Source: Oikopleura dioica
Taxonomy: Eukaryota > Chordata > Appendicularia > Copelata > Oikopleuridae
Reading direction: 5' to 3'
Length of the DNA stretch: 64,000 bases
Assembly: GCA_907165135.1 (NCBI GenBank)
Contig: OU015568.1
Location: forward strand, 6,952,501-7,016,500
The position numbers were made by a program, and so were the translations under genes. The notes below the pieces were generated by a model. That model ran no database searches, had not been told where the DNA came from, and saw only the letters and a program-made list of their open reading frames with translations. Every line of letters begins with the position of its first letter. Position 1 is the first letter of the stretch. Positions 10,297 to 22,656 of the stretch are shown in pieces.

Positions 10297-10708
10297 TTAG
10301 ATTACTGAGCAGTTTTAATTGATCCGAAAAAAGAGTCCGTTGAGAGCAAGAACTTTCAAAATTCAACTGCTGGAAAGCTTTCCTCGTGATAGCGCTGGAA
10401 ACAGTTACGGGGTCGCCGACAGAATTATTAATCCAGTTCTGAAGAAACATAACGGTGACCCTTATAGAAAGACGTGCATGGTTCTCGCGTGCATGTGGCA
10501 ACAAACTTGATCGCTCTAAAAGCAAACGGGTATGCGCTAATCCTCAGTTAAACGCCAACCACTTTCTAAATCTATGTAATCCGCGGAATTGAAAATGCTT
10601 CAAAAGAGTACTATTAGTACTAGTAGTAATTAAATTATATTATTACTGCGCTGGCTTTTTAACTGTTCTAAACTTGGTTCACTATCTTATCATTTTTCTC
10701 TCGTACAG

Positions 10709-11172
10709 GAGCTGTTTGATGAGACTTGCGCTGCCGAAGGACGGAAGTTTCACTTTATCCGACTCAAGCTCGACTTCTGCCAAAGTAGCCTCTCAAGTCG
10801 AGCGCGCCTTCCGTGGTGGATGTCCTACGAGGTATTTTCCCAACACTGTCTCCTCTATTTCTACACCACCCGATTCAGGAGGGAATACCGAGGAACATGA
10901 CAAAATCATACTGGAGCAATGTCGCCACGAGATGGAATTCGAACGCGGACAGTAATGTCTGGATAAAACTCCTGGGAACGACGGACATTCAGTCGCAATT
11001 TACAGGCGTCAATACTGTCCGATTCGATTGGGGAGAAAATATATGCCTGGAAAATGTCGAAATCAATTCTGCACCCTTATATCCGCCTTACCCAACCTGG
11101 TTCCATGGAAAATCTATTTTCGAAGTCGGAAAGGTCAATTGTGTCGCGCCTTCCATCAATAAACGTAATTAA
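10709..11172 (+). CDS. Uncharacterised protein, 3' two exons
   Basis: Exons 10709-10831 and 10879-11172 join in phase through a 47-nt GT-AG intron. The protein reads ELFDETCAAEGRKFHF... then EGIPRNMTKSYWSNV... and WIKLLGTTDIQSQF... with DWGENICLENVEI, ending SINKRN. The last part resembles the preceding exon group at 10.0-10.3 kb (a G-T strand followed by a CL-x-x-L/V-E-I strand), so the two may be duplicated domains or neighbouring genes. The 5' exons were not identified. Function unknown. Confidence 0.45.
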
Positions 11173-11957
11173 ACCCAATCATCCGAGATTGCCTGAATCT
11201 TGTTTTTTAGAGAAGAAAAATCGGAAAAAGGCGAAAAAAGAAAGGAAGAAGTCAAAATTGGCGACGATTGAATGGATGGAAAAGCACACGAACGCACACG
11301 GAGACGATGGGGGATGTCCGGTGCCGGCGATTCTTGAAAGCAGAGGAGTCGTTTTTACGCGCGCTAAAAATAACTTGGATGCTTCTAATGGGGCCTTCTC
11401 TCCAGGAACGCGACTGCTTCTCAGGTTCATTTTTTCATTTTTCAGAAAGAAAATTTTAATAACGATTCAGCTGTGAAAACGGCATGGAAACGCGCCCTAG
11501 AAAACGCTTAAAATGCAAGTGCAAAACGAACTCGGGGTAAGTTAATTCAGTAATTTTTACCAACCGGCTTTCCGCGGCTCGTAATTTATTTCTATTGCCA
11601 GACATTCCAAACTTGAGCGTCAGACTCTCAGACTCTCATTTCCCAAAAAAAGTTTAAACTGATTCAACATTGTTAGATGTCGTTGGAGTAAACTGGCGAA
11701 GATAAGCTGCGACGCTGTTCCTGGAAATTTCAATCTGTAGATTAGTAAATGAAATGAAATGTTATGCTGAAGTGGAAATGTGTGTTTGATGTTCGTTTGT
11801 GTAATCTGAACGTGAGGGGCCAAATAGACAGCTATTTGCAGCGAGCATTTATAGATTACGATTTTTTGCGTGCATGACTAGAATGACTAGAATCTGCAAT
11901 TTTAAAGAGTCAAAAAGTTTTTTGAATATATTTTGAATATGGGGCTTCGAATTCGAT
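11173..11957. other. No supported gene
   Basis: Contains a Lys-rich open stretch on + (11.2-11.4 kb) with no clear splice structure or homology, then AT-rich sequence. Nothing else is recognisable. Confidence 0.5.
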
Positions 11958-12165
11958 TCACTCTTCTGGAGCTTCTTCGGCCCATGCCTGGCCAAATTCG
12001 CCTTGGCCACCAGTCAAGCCCTCTGTTTTCTCTTCTGGCCGTTCGACTTGTTTGAAATGCTCAGGAACTGAAAATAGGGACACTCTTTTTCTCAAAAAAC
12101 TTACGCTTGTGTCTCTGTCCAGAGCCTCGAACATTCACTACGTTTTGCGCTTCGGTTTTCGGCAT
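11958..12165 (-). CDS. 56-residue orphan protein, two exons
   Basis: Exon 1 12105-12165 and exon 2 11958-12067, with a 37-nt GT-AG intron carrying a clean GTAAGT donor. The ORFs are too short to stand out singly but join in phase into a hydrophilic protein: MPKTEAQNVVNVRGSGQ, then PEHFKQVERPEEKTEG, then GGQGEFGQAWAEEAPEE. Its net charge changes from basic to acidic along the chain. The ATG follows a 3' splice acceptor (TTCAAG) by about 13 nt, the trans-splice arrangement also seen at other genes here. No signal peptide or membrane segment. Not a family I recognise. Confidence 0.7.
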
Positions 12166-12406
12166 GACTTTTTGTTGCTCTTGAACAGTCTATTTATCAA
12201 AAGCTATGAGAAGCTAGAAACAATTCCTAATGTTATAAAGAGAGCAGCGAATTTCATATCTCTTTAATGAGAAAAATTGAAGGAGAATACCACTTTTGAT
12301 ACTTGTATAAATATTGACCAAGTGATATCATCATGGTCATGCGCTTTGGAATCAACGAGGAGAATAAGTTTTCGATGCTGACTGTACATTTTATTTATAT
12401 TGACAA

Positions 12407-14197
12407 TTAGGACAAAATTACTACAGTAGCTATGATTGCAAGAATATGAAGAGTGACAGAATTTGCAGAGGATGTAGGAGAGTCGCCCATAAGACCAGAT
12501 GGTTCTGGCATGCTTGTAGTTGAAGACGGGGATTGCTTTATGATATTGGCGGATCGATACATCTTTATGATTAAAAGTAAGCAGGCGTTTTTGAGGGATT
12601 TCTTACCAGAGGCGGAGCATCAATAATGCTTATCGTTCGTGGCGAGCTGGGATAGTTCGTTGCAGTTTTGACAACCTGTTGATTGGGATTTGTACTTTGC
12701 TTGAAAATCATCAGGGATTACTTTTGCCAAAGCCCGACCTGATCTCCTCTGCGTTTGAAAATATAGTCTAGATCTACATAATTGCTTTTCTGAAGACTTA
12801 GTTGTTTCTGTTGTTGATGAAGACTGAGTTGAATCGGTCTTCTTGATGTTGCTTGCATCGTAGACGGCTTGAACGTCATCGCTGTCACTGTCAAAGTTGT
12901 CGTTGTTGTTGTCGTGGATGAAGTGGTAGGCTTCGTAGTGGTTGTTGAAGTCTCTGTCGAGACTGTTTTCAAAGCAGAGAAGTCTTCAATATGAATGTTG
13001 CTTGTCGGAAACTTGTTCAAATTTGGAAAATCGTGTTGCGCCTGTTTGGATTGAACATTTAGAGCTCTATTAGCAGAAAAGAAACATCATGTCGCTATTT
13101 ATTATTAATCCTCTCCTTTGGAACTAGGACAACGGGTTTGGTAGAAGTGGAAGTTCTCGTCGTAGTCGTTGTCGTTGTCGGTCTTGTCTTTGGCTTTTTC
13201 GTGGCTTTGAATCTCTTCGTTGAAGCTGTTTTTAAATAAGGGTCTGAGAATTTTGTATAATGTCTCCTTTTAGTGGTTGTAGTTGTTGACGTTGTAGTTG
13301 TTGTGGTAGTTGCTAACGGCAACAGTGTTAGTTACAAGAATCAAGATTGTGTTAGTTAGGATTACATGAAGATTGTGATTGACAAATATTTTTCAGTGTA
13401 CTTGTTGTTGTAGTAGTGGTTGTTGTCTTGGTGGAAGTCGTTGTCGACGTTGTAGTTGTTGAAGTCGTTGTAGTTGATGTTGTTGTGGTCGTCGAAGTCG
13501 TTGAAGTTGTTGAAGTGGTAGTAGTTGTTTTTGTCGATGAGATGCTCTCTGGCTCCTAAACTTTCATGAATCATTTTTCCGAAATGAAAACTTACCTCGA
13601 GCGCCCACTCAGGAATTTGATTTTCTTCCATTTTTCTTGGACTCGTTGCGTACTCATAAAAATCCATATGACTGCCAAAGCTCTTTGCAATTGCAAATCC
13701 CCGTCTTCTTTCCGCCACACATGTGTTTAGAAAAGGATGGCACTTTTCGCAGTTTCTTTCTTTCAAGTTTTTCGCAGCGTTTTCAAGAATCAGACGTTTT
13801 CGCCATCTTTATCAATTGAAGTAAATTTTCGATGATTTAAAATTTTAGAGCACCTTAGTTCTTGTATGTTTTGCTTGTACTCCTCTGCTTTTTTGGGCAA
13901 TTCTATGAATCGATACATTAAATCATGTTTTTGTTTGACGAATTTTATGAAGGAATCTTTTATTTTCACGACCCTCGGTGGCATCGGGCAGAGACAACCA
14001 GTCGACCAGCAGCAAGAGCATTTTTCATGAGAGTTATGTCGATTTTGAGCTTTACTCTCGCAGTCGCAGCTCGCTAGCTTTTCAGCCAGCGTTTTCATCA
14101 GTATCAGTTCCTGTTGCCTGAATGACCTCTGGTTTTGCTTATTTGCTGCAATTTCCATGCTCAAAAAAGTTAATTGAAAGATGCTTCTGAAAAACAT
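12407..14197 (-). CDS. Thr-rich mucin-like, probably GPI-anchored surface protein
   Basis: Minus-strand exons: 13854-14197, 13596-13806, 13402-13555, 13111-13312, 12722-13066, 12607-12694, 12407-12562. The first two encode Cys-containing, charged sequence (CSCCWSTGCLCP; NCEKCHPFLNTC). The next three encode long runs of Thr/Ser broken by Lys-Arg and Pro stretches, typical of O-glycosylated stalks. The last exon ends with a small-residue site (SSANS) followed by VTLHILAIIATVVILS, a classical GPI-attachment tail. The intron 13067-13110 begins GA, not GT, and ends AG; using it keeps the frame (KER-ALNVQ). The intron 12695-12721 would be only 27 nt and is doubtful. A start at MEIAANK (14158) is an alternative, just after a TTTTTCAG acceptor. 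Confidence 0.65.
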
Positions 14198-14456
14198 AGT
14201 CGCTCTTTTTCTTCTTTTTAGAGAGTATGTTTCCCGTCAGGACTCTTGAGCAGCGATTATTGCTCCGCATGAATAGTTAAAATGTAGTTGTTTGGGCGCC
14301 CTTGGATAAATATATAACCACTTCTTCCTAAGCAGTCGATTATCTATTAAGTATTCTGCGTAAATTGTTAATGCTGAATTATTTTTGAATTATTTCGCCA
14401 GACATTTTGATGCGGTTTTTTCAAAAACAAACAAGTAAGTTGAAAGAAGCTGAAAT

Positions 14457-16110
14457 TTATTCAAGAAGTTCGGTTATTCGCCCGATCGCTTTGGTCTTTC
14501 CTTCGCGGAAGAGGAAGAGCTGGCCGGTTTGGATGAACTCAGGTCGCTTTAGGAAATAAAAGTGGACAGTAGCAACATCGCCGGAGCGCAAGAGTGGTTT
14601 ATCCATCGACATAATCTTTGCTGACTGATGAATTGAGCCGATGTGAACGACTGCCTACATGAATTGAGTGAGGACGGACTTGTGAGCATTATGCTCTACC
14701 TGATAGTTCTTTTTGATGGTTGTAGCATGGTGCAGAATAGTTATGCTTCCTCGGAAATGACGGTAAGCCATTGGATTTGGAATATTTTGTATTAGAAACA
14801 TTCCTTTACGAATCTCACTGCGCTTGATTTTTCGAAGCGCGAGAGCTGCTGATTCTCCATCATTCAAGCTCTATTGAACTGTCAAGACGGATTCCGAACT
14901 CGAAGTACTTACAGAAACAGGAAGATATTTGCGCTCGATTGAACGGACGCCGACGGGGATGAATTTTCCATTTTCGTCTGGTCCGAGCGACATTGTGCTG
15001 CCAGCTTTGATCGGCTTGCCGCTGAGAGCTCCAGCGACGACGGTGCCGATTCCGACTTTGTAGAAAATCTCGTCGACAGCGAATGTTGAGCTTTGAGAAG
15101 TTGATTTTTCTCGCGAAGGTCGGACGAGGTTGAGAAAGAGCTTGAGCATTTCCATTCCTTCGCCGGTGACAGAAGAAACTTTGAAAATTGGGACGACTTT
15201 GACGGAATTGAAATTTTCGGCGGCGAGGATCACGTGATTCACGTTTTGGATCAAAATTGGGATGCGACGGACACCAGTTGATTTGAAGACCTTTCCCATT
15301 CCGGAAATGGTTTGTTTGATGATGTTTTGAGGAGTAAAGTCGATTTTCGTAACAACAGCGAATGTCGGAAGACCAAGAGCAACTGCAACGCCGAGATGCT
15401 CCTTCGCCATTCCCGTTAGTCCATGATTAGAGCCAACAATCAGCATGCAATAGTCAGAAGCGCTGCCCATTATTCCAGAAACGGTGGTCTTGAAATACTT
15501 TTCATGGCCAGCCAGGTCGTAGAAATTGACGATTTTGGCGCTGTTTTGGCAGAGATTTCCCCAGTTAAGCTGGCCATGAACGCTCGGATTGACGACTTTT
15601 CCTTCATCATCGAAACCAAGAATTTGCTGACCGATAGAACTTGTTCGGCCGGTTTCTTTCTCGTGTCGGTGACGGAGGAGCTTTGTTCTGGCAGATCCAC
15701 GCCCGTCATCGAGGACGTTGTGTGTGAGTACTCCGAGGAGGGTGCTCTTTCCGGCGTCTACATTTCCGACTGTGCAAACTCTGGAGAGGACTTGGTTAGA
15801 CGCTTAGCTTTCACTCTTACCTTGTTTCAAAGAATGAGTAATCGTCTGTCTTCTTTAGCCTGACAAAGACAGTTGCTGATTTTTCTTTTTTAGCCAAGAC
15901 ACTAGCAGTAGCATTTGAGTTCTCGCAAATGCTCTTTATTTTCTCAAGCGTCCTTTCAAGCTCAATTTCTGTCAATTCTTCGTCTTTTCCGACGGCAAAA
16001 AGAACATCGCCATTTATCTCTAATTCTGACTGAAGATCGCTGGTAAAATCTTCAATTCCTTTCTCATTTTGCCACTCGTACGATGAGAGAAGCATGTTTC
16101 CTGTGCCCAT
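14457..16110 (-). CDS. GTPBP1: GTP-binding protein 1/2 family GTPase
   Basis: Translational GTPase related to EF1A/EF-Tu; the vertebrate relatives GTPBP1 and GTPBP2 act in mRNA turnover and ribosome rescue. Exons 15821-16110, 14913-15780, 14700-14870 and 14457-14654 are joined by 40-45-nt GT-AG introns and give 508 residues. Visible: N-terminal extension of about 100 residues, P-loop GNVDAGKST directly after the first intron, the switch region with GRTSSIG, G3 [13 protein letters not shown]4 TKID, then the beta-barrel domains with IRKGM and the C-terminal [17 protein letters not shown]. All GTPase motifs are intact, so it should be active. The terminal ELLE is only a few residues from the usual end of the family. 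GTPBP1 versus GTPBP2 cannot be settled by eye. Confidence 0.92.
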
Positions 16111-16559
16111 TTTTGGTTATTTAAAAAATATACTTTTTGCTGATTCACCAAAAAAATAACGTCTTTGCCTGAGTTAGTCTTTTGGACGAGTATCGATAAA
16201 ATTGGAAATTTTGAAGGAAAAATCGATTTTTTCCAATTCCTGGTGGTGTTCTGTCCGTGCTGCCATTTTATAGGAAAAAGGGATGAGAAAAAAGCGATCG
16301 AGCTTCAACGCGATGGATGATGAAAGATTTCGTGGAAGCAAGAACGATGGTAAATTGAAATGATGAAAGCGACGAGTGACGAGGATTGTGTGCTCGTCAA
16401 AATGAGTCAGAAAAGAAAACAGAATCTGCAAATTGGAAGCTGAAGGCTTGAACCTCATGATGCTTTTCTACCAGCGAAGCCATGAAATCAAGGAAGACTT
16501 TTCAAAGATTTCTTTATTCGGTGAGTTTCAATGCTAATTTACAAATCAGAATACGGGTT
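16111..16559. other. No supported gene between GTPBP1 and the alpha-glucosidase
   Basis: Holds short open frames on both strands without homology or splice structure. It must include the GTPBP1 5' region and the alpha-glucosidase 3' untranslated region. Confidence 0.5.
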
Positions 16560-19500
16560 TTACAAAAGGAAATAAGCTAGAATTGCAAGAACAGCAGAAC
16601 AAATAGTGCCTATCGATTGAGCGCTGTTTTCATCATCGTCTTCTTCAGCTGCTTCAATCAAGTCAGGGCTGACAATGGACCATTCGGAACTGATCTTAAT
16701 GCCGCTCAAATCGATCGTGACTGTATTTCCGGAGAAGGTGGAGCTCACGGCTTGACCGTTGACCAGGACGGTGGTCAATCGTCGCTCAACACCAACGATG
16801 ACGAATTTTTCGATATCAAGGTCGTCTTCGCCGCCGGATACGCATCGCGCAGCTGTGCAAGAGGAAGTGAACTCGCCATTGAAGGGGTTGAAGTTGAATT
16901 TCATGTAATTGTCTCCATCTTCTTTGAGCAGTGATTCTCCATCATCCCAGAAGAGTCCTCCTTCTCTTGCCTGCGTAGGGTTGATCTTGTCCATGAAGTA
17001 AGTGATTGTAATTGGATTGTAACGCTGGGCAGCAGTCGTGACTTCAGGAGATTGCGAAGTAAGGAAGGTACCGCCTCGAGCGAAGAGTGGAATCGTCATC
17101 ATATCTGCCTGGATCAACTTAGTCTTTCCAGAACCTTCGATTTCTTCGTAGCTGTGGTAGTCGTACCACGATGCATCAGCTGGAAAGTAAACTGCTCGAC
17201 TAACGGCGTGTTCCTCCATTACTGGAGCGATCATGAAGCCACTTCCCCAAAGAAATTGATCAGAACAATCAGCTGCATTTCTATCCAGAGGGAACTCTGC
17301 CATCAACGATCTAACAGTGGTGGTTCCGAATTGGTTTGATTCGTACATGAGAGTGTACAAAGTCGGCAGGAGGGAATATCTGATGAGCAGTGCATTTCGG
17401 GACGATTCGATGACATCGTCTCCAAACATTGTTGGATGCTGATCGGCCCAACCGATTCCATTATGATTTCTCGAGTAAGGGTAAAACGCTCCGAGTTGCT
17501 GCCATCTCTGGCACATTGGTGCAGTAGCCGCGAACCAAAAGCCGCAAATGTCAGCTCCAGTGTAAGAGAAACCAAAGAGTGAGTATTCAAGCATTCCAGT
17601 GATACTCCATTGCATCTGGCGCCACTGACTTTGGTTATCTCCGAGCCAATGTCCTGCTACGCGTCCGGTACCGGCGAATTGAGATCTTGTCAAGATGAAT
17701 GATCGTTTATCTGGGTAGAGGGCTTTCAAAGTCTTGTCGGTAACGAGAGCCATAGAATGGCCGTAAAGTGAGTGGACGTCGTAGTGTTTTCCCCAAGCTT
17801 GGACTCCATCCATGCAGATGGTTTTCCAGAAAAGACCTTTGTCTGCATCAAGAACGTTAGGAGTGAAAGGTGGGTTGCTCCACTGATCCGGGCACTGAAG
17901 GTTTCCGTTGTCAGTCATAAAACTCGCTGGTTCATTCATGTCGATCCACAGAGCATCGTACTGAACACCCTCGTCATCGAGGAATCTTCGGCACTCATCG
18001 GTCCACCAAGGCTCGGTTTTATTGATGTCGGTGAAATCAGGGAAGAGAGTTGGTCCTGGCCAAACTTCGGCTTGAGCTGGGGTCCCATCGGGATTCTTGA
18101 TCCAGACATCAGCCGCTTTCGCTCTTGCGTAAGAGGGATACTCTGCTTCTGTGTACTCTTTGCCAGTGTCAGGGTTGATGTTAGCGATGGCGGGGTCGAG
18201 GATGACGATGTAATGCATGTTGTGGACGTCATGGAGTTCCTTGACAAAGTCAGCGAGGCCGTTGTAGTTGACAGGGTCGATAGTGAAGTCTTTCTTGGCA
18301 TCCATGTAGTCAATATCACCATATTGCGCGTCAAAGGGGATTTTGGCTGCGATCATGTCTTCGACAATTCCTTTCATTTTATCAAGCGAGTCATATCCCC
18401 ATCGACTGAGTTGATATCCAAGAGACCATCGAGGAGGCAAAAATGGCTTTCCGATGATTTGTGATGTGTAAGCTTGAACGAGTTCTTCGGCCGAATCCGC
18501 AACGACGACAGAGATGTCGAAGATACCACCAGTTGATCGCCAGGTAATTGCAGGCTTGGGTGAGAACTGGGCCTCCTGAGCATTTGCGTTGTGGAAGTAG
18601 ACGCCAAAGAAGGAGTTGCCTTCGCCGCACATGAAAAATGGCTGAGCTCCGTAGAAGTTCCATTCGTCGATTGGAGCTACATCTCTGGTGAACATCGCCC
18701 ATCGTTGCCAGTTGAGAGTGTGTCTAAATCGTCGGTGATTATGCTCTCCGAGACCGTAGCAGTTGTATGAACCAAGAGCAAAGCTAGTTTCCAAATATTG
18801 ATGTTCAAAGATCAAGGGTCCGTGAGAAGAGTCAATCAAAGTCTGTTCGTCTCGTTTTATCTTGAAGAAGAATCTGTCATTTTGATTTCCGTATTCGACG
18901 GAGTAGTCTGATTCGGATGTGCTGCCTTCAAATGGAAGTTGATGGATGTCTGCTTCATCTGGAATTTCGAAGCGACCCTCGGCGAAAATCTTCATTCGGA
19001 AAGCGTTTTTCGATAGCTTGACCATTGTCACTTCTGGATTCGCAACTGGCTCGGAGAATTTTCTGGCAGAATTGAGCTCAGCGGGTCTGGAGAGTGAAAA
19101 AGTCTCGCTAGCACCAGACAAAGTTCCAGATTTAGAGGCAGTGTAGCCATGATTGACTTTTGAAGAATCATGAATGCACCAAGGAGCATCAGAAGTTGTT
19201 GGCAATTCTGACCAAGTACAACCCTTTGCAGCGCATTCATTCGGACCAATGTTTTCTTGGCCTGGAGTGCAGTCGATTCGATCGTTGACATCTCCGACGA
19301 TAATGCTAATATCGAACTGTTGAATGATGCTCAAATTGACGAAGCCGTCTTTGATGACAAGTCTGTTTGATTCTTCCTGTTGCCATGCTGCTTTCTCCAA
19401 AGCTTCGCCGTTGATGATGACATCGCTGACGGCGCCATCAAGACCGTTGAATTCGAAATGTGTAAATTCAAGTGGATTTTCTGTTCCGTAATTCTCGTGG

Positions 19501-22500
19501 ATTTCAGTGTCGATTTCTCCCATCTTGACTGATGATTGAAGCTGGTTGTGGTGGAATTCGAATTCGACGAGAGTGTACTCGCCATTGTTGATTGGATCGA
19601 TGGAGTTTCCTGTATCCCAGTACAGATCGCCGGAAGCTTTACCATCTTCGTCGAGATTGACGATGAGGCCGAGAGGATTGATTCGAGAGTCCATTGTCGT
19701 TTGGGAAGGAACTTGAACGGGAACAACTGAGCCACCTTGGAAGAAAAGGGGAATGACGTCAATAGGAGCAGCAACATTATTCCATCCATCAGCAGATCGT
19801 TCGATTTCAAAGCCGTTATCGTAATTGTACCATCGAGCTTCAGGGAAGTATGTTGGCTTGACAGTTTGACCTTCCTCAAGGACGGGCGAGAACATAACGC
19901 CGGATCCCCACTGCATTTGTTCGTCGATGTCCCAGGTTGTTTTGTCACTTGGGAAATTGTTCATGAGCGGGCGAACAACAGTATCACCGTGCTTGTGAGC
20001 TCGGTAGAGAAGGGTGTACAAATATGGAAGCATTCGGTATCGTTTTGTGAGAGCAGACTTTTTCATGATCAAAATTTGACATTTTCAAGTTATTGGTTAT
20101 CTTATCAAGACCATTTCCTTTGAAAGCTCGACGAAGTCTTCATCCCATGAAGCAGGATCCTGTCGTCTGTTAGTCAAGCCATTGTGATTTCTCGAATAAG
20201 GGAAGAAAGCTCCAAGCTCCATCCATCGAGCGCACATTTCTCGTTCAGCTTCTGAGAAGAACCCACAAGTATCTGGGCCAGTGTAGCTAGGCAAAGTTTA
20301 TTGGAAATTCGACATGAAAATCCACCTGAATCCGAATAAAGAAAAGTGCATCGAAGCAACCATACTCTGCTTCACATGGCGCCAGATCGAAGAGTTATCC
20401 CCATGCCAATGGCCGATGGTTTTCTGTGAGCCGGGATAGGTGGATCGAGAAACGATCAAACATCGTTTTCCAAGGGTTTTCTCACAAGAATCAAGAGTAG
20501 GCTGACCTTCGGAGTATCCGTAAAGGCTATGCATGTCGTAGTGATTTTCCATCTCACCAGTCAACGGGTTGTATTGTTGACCATCCATGCAAATTGTCCT
20601 GAGTTGTTTTTATAAAGAGAAAATTTAATAGCGATCTTACTTTTCGAAAAGACTGACATTTTCCGGATCGCGTCCCTCTCGCAAGGAAGTTGGAATGTAG
20701 GGCGGTCGGTTGAGATTGTTATTTGGGCAGCCATCAAGTCCCTTTTTTGAAGTTAGTTTTTTTTAGATTCTTTCTTAAAACAACCTGAGTGCCGCCGTTG
20801 AGCTCTGGTCGACCAGCAGTAAAACTCGCTGGCTCATTCATATCAATCCAGATGCCATCGTAGGAAAGTCCAGTTCCGTTCTTGAAGAAATTCTTTGTGA
20901 AGACTTGGATCTCTTCATCCCACCATTCGGCAGTTTGTGGCGCGAAGAAGTCAGGGAAAGCAACGTTTGAATGAAATTTGGCAACGTTTTCGTCCCAGCC
21001 ATTTCCATCTTGAACGAGATCTTCAAGGTAGATGCCGGGCCAGTAGGGCCAGACCTGAAGTGCTGTGTTAACTGTTTGTTCATCGAACTTGGCCTCTTTG
21101 AAAAAGTTTGATGACCAGTGAAATGTTATGTAAGAAGGGGTAACGAAAAGTTTACCTTGCCCATTTCGATCTCTCCGTCTGTTCCTCTAATGTAAACATC
21201 CTTGTCAAGACCTTTCTGATAAGTCGGGTAGATGACTCCATCTTTATCGCGCCACGATTCCGCCTGATTTTGGTTTGGATCGTGTTCTCCTGCCGAAATC
21301 GCTGGGTCGAAAATGAGAATGAATCGCATGTTGTACTCCTTTTTGATGTAGTCAATGTAGTCAGGAAGCCCAGAAAAGTGCTCCTCGCTCAGGGTGAAGT
21401 CCAACTGTCGTTCCATGTAATCAATATCGGCATATTGCGTATCGTAGGGAATTCCCGCATCGCGATTTTCTTCGACGACGGTGATGATTTCCGAGGTGTT
21501 TTGATAACCGTATCGGCAGAGCTGGAAACCGAGCGACCAGTAGGGGAAAAGATAGCTTCTTCCGAGGTAGTGAGTGTATTGCTGAGTGACGGCTTCAGGT
21601 CCTGGACCAGTAAAGAGCATGAAATCAAGCTCGCCACCGATAGTTCTGTACGTGATCGCCGGCTTGGGAGTTGAAATGACTTCCATAGCGTTGGCGTTAA
21701 AAAACAGGAGGCCGGATGCATTTCCATCGTCCTCGAAGGTCATGTGATAAGGCTGGACGCCGTAGAGATTGTCGCCAGTTCCAACGCCGTTGTCTCGCGC
21801 CCACATTCCTTGGGCATGCCAGTTGTCCTGGAACTTCAAGGCGCCTTGTTCGGTCTCGCCGAAGCCATAAGTGTAGGTCGAAGGGCGTTTCACGGAGAGC
21901 TCGAGGAATTGATCGTAAAAGAGGAGAGGCGCTACGGAGGTATCAAAGAGAACCTCGCCCGTGGATCGTCGAGTGATCTTCACCCAGAATCTGCTTCCCG
22001 GCTGAGCGGTTTCAACGATGTAATCCAACCCTGGTTGTTCGTTGTCCTTGTCCATGTCAGTTCCTGGGTTGAGTGGCTCGGCGATAGGGACGGGAACTTT
22101 GAATCGATCATCAGCTTCGTTGGTGATGCGAACTCGGACTGTAGTGCGATCTACATCGTAGATTACCATTTTGAGTTTCTGTTGCTGGTTTGGGTAGCTG
22201 TCTTTCGTCGCGGATGATTCAAGAGAAAGGGAGTATTCTCTGGTTTGGACTTGCTTTGATCCCCATTCCGTAAAACCATCTTTTTTGGGTTAGACTCTTG
22301 TCCATTTTATACAAAAAAACAAGATGGAAAAGGGCTAACTTTCCTGTTACAGAATCCAACTTGTAGTGAGCATAATCCTGCGGAAACACGCACCAGGGTG
22401 CTCCTTCGATTGAAGACGGTTCCCAAAGACATCCTCTGGCCTCGCATTTTTGCTGATCCGAACCATGATCCGGCATGCAATTGAATCGGTCATTATCCGC

Positions 22501-22587
22501 TATCGTCGGTGTATCATTCTCGCGATTCTGCAGCTGGTTCAACGATCCGTATGCCGTCACAGCCAAGAGGCTGCTCGACAACTTCAT
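16560..22587 (-). CDS. MGAM-like: Tandem GH31 alpha-glucosidase (maltase-glucoamylase/sucrase-isomaltase family)
   Basis: Hydrolyses terminal alpha-glucosidic bonds of starch-derived sugars at the cell surface. Exons: 22351-22587, 21156-22279, 20785-21093, 20641-20741, 20326-20598, 20112-20286, 16560-20057; about 1,905 residues. Order: signal-like N-terminus ([14 protein letters not shown]), trefoil domain, GH31 module 1, second trefoil (near 19.2 kb), GH31 module 2, then a C-terminal hydrophobic tail ([16 protein letters not shown]) after an acidic spacer. Both modules keep the nucleophile in [10 protein letters not shown] and the acid/base Asp in GHWxGDN, so both look catalytic. Vertebrate relatives are anchored by an N-terminal membrane segment; here the tail suggests a GPI anchor. 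Module 2 lies in one 3.5-kb exon while module 1 is split by short introns. Two junctions are odd: exon 1 to 2 is out of phase by one base with GT-AG, and the join at 20058-20111 has a weak GTCTTG donor or non-canonical alternatives. A TATA box precedes the gene. Confidence 0.92.
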
Positions 22588-22656
22588 GTTGATTTGCTTT
22601 TGTTTAAAAAATTGCGAAATTCGAGTTTGTTTCTGATGAGCGGCAGTCGACCACGG

